Positions 59,698 to 64,000 of a DNA stretch of 64,000 bases are shown one piece after another (the first letter of the stretch is position 1; the number at the start of each line of letters is the position of its first letter). A program made the translations under genes and the position numbers. The notes beneath the pieces are model-generated. The model was not told the origin of the DNA and ran no database searches. It saw only the letters and a list, made by a program, of their open reading frames with translations. The stretch covers positions 1,240,001 through 1,304,000 of the forward strand of contig CAWGSA010000002.1 in the NCBI GenBank assembly GCA_963825175.1. Reading direction: 5' to 3'. Source of the stretch: DATFTF01 sp963825175 (GTDB taxonomy: Bacteria; Acidobacteriota; Thermoanaerobaculia; UBA5066; Gp7-AA6).

Positions 59698-60390
59698 TCA
59701 CCGAACGTGAATCGCTTCGAGGAATTCCTGGAGCGCCTCTGCGGGCAGAGGACTCGGTCGGGCCGTGCCGGAGGCTTCGGCGATGATCACATGCGGAAGC
59801 TCCGGGGTGTCTTCCCAGGTCTGATGCCGCTCGAGGCCGCGCAGCGCGGGGGTACCGCTCTCGCCGTATCGATGGAAGGAGATTGCTTCGAATCCTGAGG
59901 CACGGAGGGCCGCGGCGAGCATCGGCCGGTTGTAGAGGAACTGATGCCCCCAGCCGTGGAAGGCCTTGTTGAGCTGCAGGCAGTCGCGAACGGCCGAATC
60001 CTCGGTCACGCCGGCTCCCATCCGATAGTGCGTGGCAAAGACCCAGTCGAGATTGGGTGTCGAGAGGCGAAGGGTCCCTTCGGAGGAGAGCGCGCGTCGG
60101 CACTCGCGCAGAAACGCCAGGCCGTCTTCGAGCGCGAGGTGTTCGAGGAAGTGCTCGGCGTAGATCGCGGAGACATCCGCGAAGGGGAGACCTTCCCGCA
60201 CGTCGACGACGCGATCCACTCCCGGGAGGGGTCGATTGTCCAGGTTGATCCAGCCGGCGAGGGCCTCCTGTCCGCAGCCGACGTGGAGGCGCAAGGGCTG
60301 AGGGGAGGCCGAGGCTTCACGGCCGAAGAGGCGCACGGCCGCGGTGTTTACCACATCGCCGGGGAAGGGTCGAGGCGCCGATGCTAACAT
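59698..60390 (-). CDS. Predicted SAM-dependent methyltransferase
   Basis: 230 aa. RLHVGCGQEALAGWINLDNRP, IYAEHFLEHLALEDGLAFLREC and GTLRLSTPNLDWV define the methyltransferase type often found with glycosyltransferases. It heads the minus-strand run methyltransferase / YfhO / methyltransferase. Its ATG at 60390 lies 23 bp from the ATG of the divergent TonB receptor, so the promoters overlap. Confidence 0.82.
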   Translation of the reverse strand: MLASAPRPFPGDVVNTAAVRLFGREASASPQPLRLHVGCGQEALAGWINLDNRPLPGVDRVVDVREGLPFADVSAIYAEHFLEHLALEDGLAFLRECRRALSSEGTLRLSTPNLDWVFATHYRMGAGVTEDSAVRDCLQLNKAFHGWGHQFLYNRPMLAAALRASGFEAISFHRYGESGTPALRGLERHQTWEDTPELPHVIIAEASGTARPSPLPAEALQEFLEAIHVR

Positions 60391-60413
60391 CGCGGGAACA
60401 GACAGGAGTCATC

Positions 60414-63241
60414 ATGAGAACGCTTCGGCGGAGCCTCTTCGTGGTTCTCCTCGCCTCTTCGTCGTTCGCCCTGGGTCAGACCTCGGGATCCCTGGTCGGG
60501 CGCGCTGCCGACGAGTCGGGCGGCGTTCTCCCCGGCGTGACGGTCGAGGCCAAGAGCCCCGCGCTGCAGGGCACGCGCGTGGCGGTGACCGACGGCGCGG
60601 GTCGCTACCGGCTGACCGCTCCTTCCGCCGGGAACCTATTCCGTCGCGTTCACTCTTTCCGGATTCGCGACCGAGTCGATGAGCGGGGTCGTGGTCGGTC
60701 TGGGCAAGGAAGCGACGCTCGATGCGGTTCTGCGCCCCTCGGCCAGGGAGCAGGTCGTCGTCACCGGCGAGGCGCCCGTCATCGACGTCGGGTCGAGCGG
60801 CGTGGGAACCAACCTGACGTCCCGGGCCATCGAGACGCTTCCCACCGGCCGCAACTACGCCGCCATCGTCCAGGTCATCCCGGGCACCTCGTCGGACGCC
60901 GATCCCCGCAACACCGACCAGATCTCGATCACCGTCTACGGCTCATCCGGCGCGGAGAACTCGTTCTTCATCGACGGCGTCAACACGACCGGCGTCGAAT
61001 ACGGGTTCCAGGGCAAGGAGCTCAATTACGAGTTCATCCAGGAGATCGACGTGAAGACCGGCGGGTACGAGGCGGAGTTCGGCCGCTCGACCGGCGGAGT
61101 GATCAGCGTGATCACCAAGTCGGGATCCAACGAGTTTCACGGCGACGCCTTCGGCTATCTCGACCGCAACTCGCTGCGCGCCTCGGCCCGGTCGGTGGTC
61201 TCGACCAGCGGGACGGTGACCGGATTCCAGAAGGAGGACTACGGCGCCGATCTGGGAGGGTATTTCTGGAAGGATCGCATCTGGTTCTTCGCGGCGTACG
61301 ACAAGGTCCACAACTCGACCGACAACGTGTTTGGAGACGTGGCCAGCCAGTCGATCAGCAACCGCAACCTGGGCTCGGGCAAGCTCACGTTCCGTCTTTC
61401 CGACAGCCATTCGATCGTGGCGACGCTCTTTCAGGACCCCCGGACGGACACCGGCGCCATCAACGATTCCAACCACACCTTGAACGGCGATCCGCTGACC
61501 TACGACGGCCGCCAGGACTTCGGGGGCCGGGACTACAGCGCCCGCTACGAGGGGATCTTCGGATCCCACCTGACCGCCGCGGCGCAGGCGTCCCGGCACG
61601 AGGAGCGCAACTCGGTGGGACCTTCGAGCTCCGCGGGCGACGTCATCCAGTTTCAGGACGCGAGCAACGACTTCTTTCAGACCGGCGGATTCGGCCTGAT
61701 CCAGAAGAAGAACTTCAAGCGAGACTTCTACGGCGGATCCATCTCGCCTTTCTTCGGAGGCCACTCGATCAAGCTCGGCGTCGAGTACGAGAAGGAAGAC
61801 GCGGAGGTCGTCAAGCGCGAGTCGGGCGGGCAGCTGGTGACGATCTTTCCAGAATACGGTCAATCCCGGAAAGCCCATCTACCAGCATTCCTACTGGACG
61901 ACTCCCGACGCGACGGTCGACAACGCGCCGATCTCACAGCTGAACGCGTCTCCCGCGCACAAGAACACGACCCTGTTTCTGCAGGATAAGTGGACGATCC
62001 TGCCGAGTCTGACGGCGAACCTCGGCATCCGATGGGACCACCAGGAGATCATCGACGCCTCGGGCGTCAAGCAGGTGGACTTGAAGCACGACTGGGCGCC
62101 GCGCCTCGGGGTGGTCTGGGACCCGGGCAACGACCACAAGACCCGTGTCTTCGGATCGTACGGACGCTTCTACGAAGAGATCCCGATGGACCTGGTGATC
62201 CGCTCGTTCTCCTACGAACGGCAGCCCCGGATCGTCAACTACAGCCCCACCGACAACCATCCCGATCCGGGCGCGGAAGCCGATTCGGGAACGGCCTCGG
62301 CGATCCTGGGGGGATTCACCGAGCCCTCCGATCCCAACATCCACGGGCAGTACTTAACCGAGGTCGTGGTGGGAGGAGAGCGGGAGATCCTTCCCGACTT
62401 CGCCGTCGGGATCAAGGGGATCTACCGCGATTACGGCAACGTCATCGAGGACTTCCTCTGCATCAACGACGGGACCTACTGCATCGGCAATCCGGGCAAG
62501 GGCGGACCCGGGCAATCCGCGAGCGGGTTCTTCCCCGGCTTCACCCAGATCTACACGCTCGACTACAGCCACACTCTCCCGGCGCCGCGCCCGGTCCGGA
62601 TCTACCGCGGGATCCAACTCGACGCGACCAAGCGGTTCTCCAACAACTGGCAGGCCATGGCCTCGTACATCTACTCGAAGCTCGATGGCAACTACGACGG
62701 TGAGTACTCGCCGTTCACCCAGACGACGTTGAACGACCCGAACATCTCCGCCGCCTACGACTACTACGATTTCTTCACCAACGGGAGCGACCTCTCCCGG
62801 ATCACCAACCGTGGACCTCTGTCCAACGATCGGCGCCACCAGTTCAAGGTCTCCGGCGTGTACGTGACGCCGTGGAAGGTCTCCGTGGGGCTGGCGGCGT
62901 ACTACAGGACCGGCACGCCGCTCACGCGGTACGGGTTCTCCGACGCGTACGGGCGGTACGAGTTCTACCTGACCGATCGAGGGGCGGAAGGCCGGACGCC
63001 GGACAACTACGAGGCGGACCTTCATTTGGGATACCCGCTGGCGATCGGGCCGGTGACCGTCAACGTGCTCGTCGACGTCTTCAACATCCTGAACGCGCAG
63101 AGGCCGGTCCTTCTCGACGAGCGCTGGGGTTTCCAGGAGGCGGACAACGCGTCGCCGACGCCGGTCAACCCGAACTACAAGAAGCCCGTCTTTCGGACGC
63201 CCCCGACGTCGGCCCGTCTCGGAGCCCGGGTGTCGTTCTAA
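60414..63241 (+). CDS. TonB-dependent receptor, Oar-like (two frameshifts)
   Basis: About 940 aa, paralogue of the gene at 9-2949. Signal peptide ending ALGQ, carboxypeptidase-regulatory domain (SLVGRAADESGGVLPGVTVEAK), plug (SAENSFFIDGVN-like, KTGGYEAEFGRSTGGVISVITKSG) and barrel ending with Phe. The start is the ATG at 60414, preceded by ACAGGAG. One extra base near 60620 (the other frame reads PPGTYSVAFTLSGF) and one change near 61860 break the frame; in between 390 codons are clean. Two Oar-like receptors at both ends of the window fit a lineage with many such genes. Confidence 0.88.
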
Positions 63242-63262
63242 GCGGTCGAGAGGGAACGCTCC

Positions 63263-64000
63263 CTACGAGCCGAGGGCTTCGGCGAAGAAAGGCTCGAGGG
63301 CGCCGGCCACTTCCTTGGGCCGCTCCATGGGAGTGAGATGCCCGGCGCCCTCGATTTCGACGTAGCGGGCTCCGGGTATCGCCTCGGCCATGGCCCGGCA
63401 CTCGGCGGGAGGAGAGATCGCGTCCTCCGACCCGACCACGACCAGCGCCGGTACGGTGATCTGACCCAGAAACGGGACGGAGTCGGGGCGGCCGCGCATG
63501 GCGGTGAGGTCCGATGCGAGCGCCGCCGCGGTCTGGCGAATCATGATGCGGTGAACGCGCTCCGCCAGGTCTGCGCGCGTCCGAGCCTCCGGCGAGAGGA
63601 GCTTCTCCAGCATGGCCTCGGCGATGGGTCCGACTCCGCTCGCGGCGAGCGTCGCGAGCGCTTCGTCGCGGCGGGCGCGCGTGGCGTCGTCGTCGGCCAC
63701 GGCTCGCGTATCGACGAGCGCGAGCGCCCGGACCGCGGCGGGGTGACGCTTCATCAGGGCCAGGGCGACGTATCCCCCCATCGAGAAGCCGCCCAGGCCG
63801 ACCGGCCCGCCCGACTCCTCGACGACCGCTGAAACGAAGTCGGCGTACGCGTCGATCGAGCCCTCGGGGGGCGACGGATTTTCGCCATGACCGGGCAGGT
63901 CCGGCTTGAGAACCCGAAAACGCGTCGAAAGCCGGCGGGCGACGGAAGACCACATCGCGCCGTCCAACGGGTATCCGTGGACCAGGACGAGAGCCGGGCC
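63263..64000 (-). CDS. Alpha/beta hydrolase (partial, runs off the window)
   Basis: At least 245 aa; the N-terminus lies beyond position 64000. Oxyanion region ALVLVHGYPLDGAMW, nucleophile elbow GGFSMGGYVAL (Ser), acid in VVGSEDAISPP (Asp) and base in GAGHLTPMERP (His) form a full catalytic triad. It resembles the 3-oxoadipate enol-lactonase / BioH-like esterase group; the substrate is unknown. It converges with the TonB receptor, with 21 bp between the stops. Confidence 0.88.
   Translation of the reverse strand, partial: GPALVLVHGYPLDGAMWSSVARRLSTRFRVLKPDLPGHGENPSPPEGSIDAYADFVSAVVEESGGPVGLGGFSMGGYVALALMKRHPAAVRALALVDTRAVADDDATRARRDEALATLAASGVGPIAEAMLEKLLSPEARTRADLAERVHRIMIRQTAAALASDLTAMRGRPDSVPFLGQITVPALVVVGSEDAISPPAECRAMAEAIPGARYVEIEGAGHLTPMERPKEVAGALEPFFAEALGS

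Noticed and set aside
57354..59786. 810-codon open frame on the plus strand
   Set aside because: Antisense to the YfhO-like membrane protein; the product is Arg/Gly/Glu-rich with no family pattern.

Overview
The window is GC-rich bacterial DNA. Its gene families suggest an Acidobacteriota lineage: Oar-like TonB-dependent receptors with a carboxypeptidase-regulatory N-terminal domain, a Ser/Thr kinase fused to an NTPase and WD40 repeats, a DUF1501/DUF1800 pair, and surface proteins with a TPCR N-terminal domain. The 16S gene is present (39100-40656) and would settle the placement; Thermoanaerobaculia-like is my guess, not a result.

Layout. 1-16023: a TonB receptor, a giant kinase/STAND/WD40 protein, the DUF1501/DUF1800 pair (minus), purF, an amidohydrolase, a kynureninase-like enzyme and a GT-C membrane glycosyltransferase. 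16058-27653: mostly minus-strand glycan genes (FAD oxidoreductase, epimerase, methyltransferase, flippase-like protein, rfbF-rfbG-rfbH for CDP-3,6-dideoxyhexose precursors), interrupted by a plus-strand purM / glycosyltransferase / purN run. 27735-38581: a plus-strand surface-polysaccharide operon (GtrA, epimerase, ThDP enzyme, sugar isomerase-like protein, two oxidoreductases, FkbM methyltransferase, GT2, NeuB-like synthase, KdsC-like phosphatase, zinc-binding C-methyltransferase). 38600-45575: a complete rrn operon (two candidate promoters, 16S, tRNA-Ile, tRNA-Ala, 23S, 5S, terminator). 45581-52437: a zinc metallopeptidase and a family of tandem surface-protein genes, one broken by an IS3-family element. 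52440-54667: ECF sigma factor, anti-sigma factor and a secretin-domain-like exported protein. 54686-64000: radical SAM protein, lipoprotein, methyltransferases, YfhO-like membrane protein, a second TonB receptor and a truncated alpha/beta hydrolase.

The most striking element is the 23S gene, about 4.0 kb long because of two insertions. Both behave as group I introns. The first (43259-43994) follows U1917 (E. coli numbering), ends in G, has a perfect P1 with the terminal U.G wobble and a 7-bp P10 with the 3' exon, and carries a LAGLIDADG endonuclease gene. The second (44029-44334) follows U1951 and ends in G.

The rfbFGH genes together with a pyruvate-type ThDP enzyme, an epimerase/reductase and a TylC3-like C-methyltransferase suggest that branched-chain deoxysugars are made for the surface glycan. 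Reading frames are broken in many otherwise well-conserved genes, densest at about 24965-27390 and 36130-37870, usually by single-base changes in short homopolymers. I read most of these as consensus errors in the assembly, not real pseudogenes, and annotate the genes as whole units with the breaks marked.
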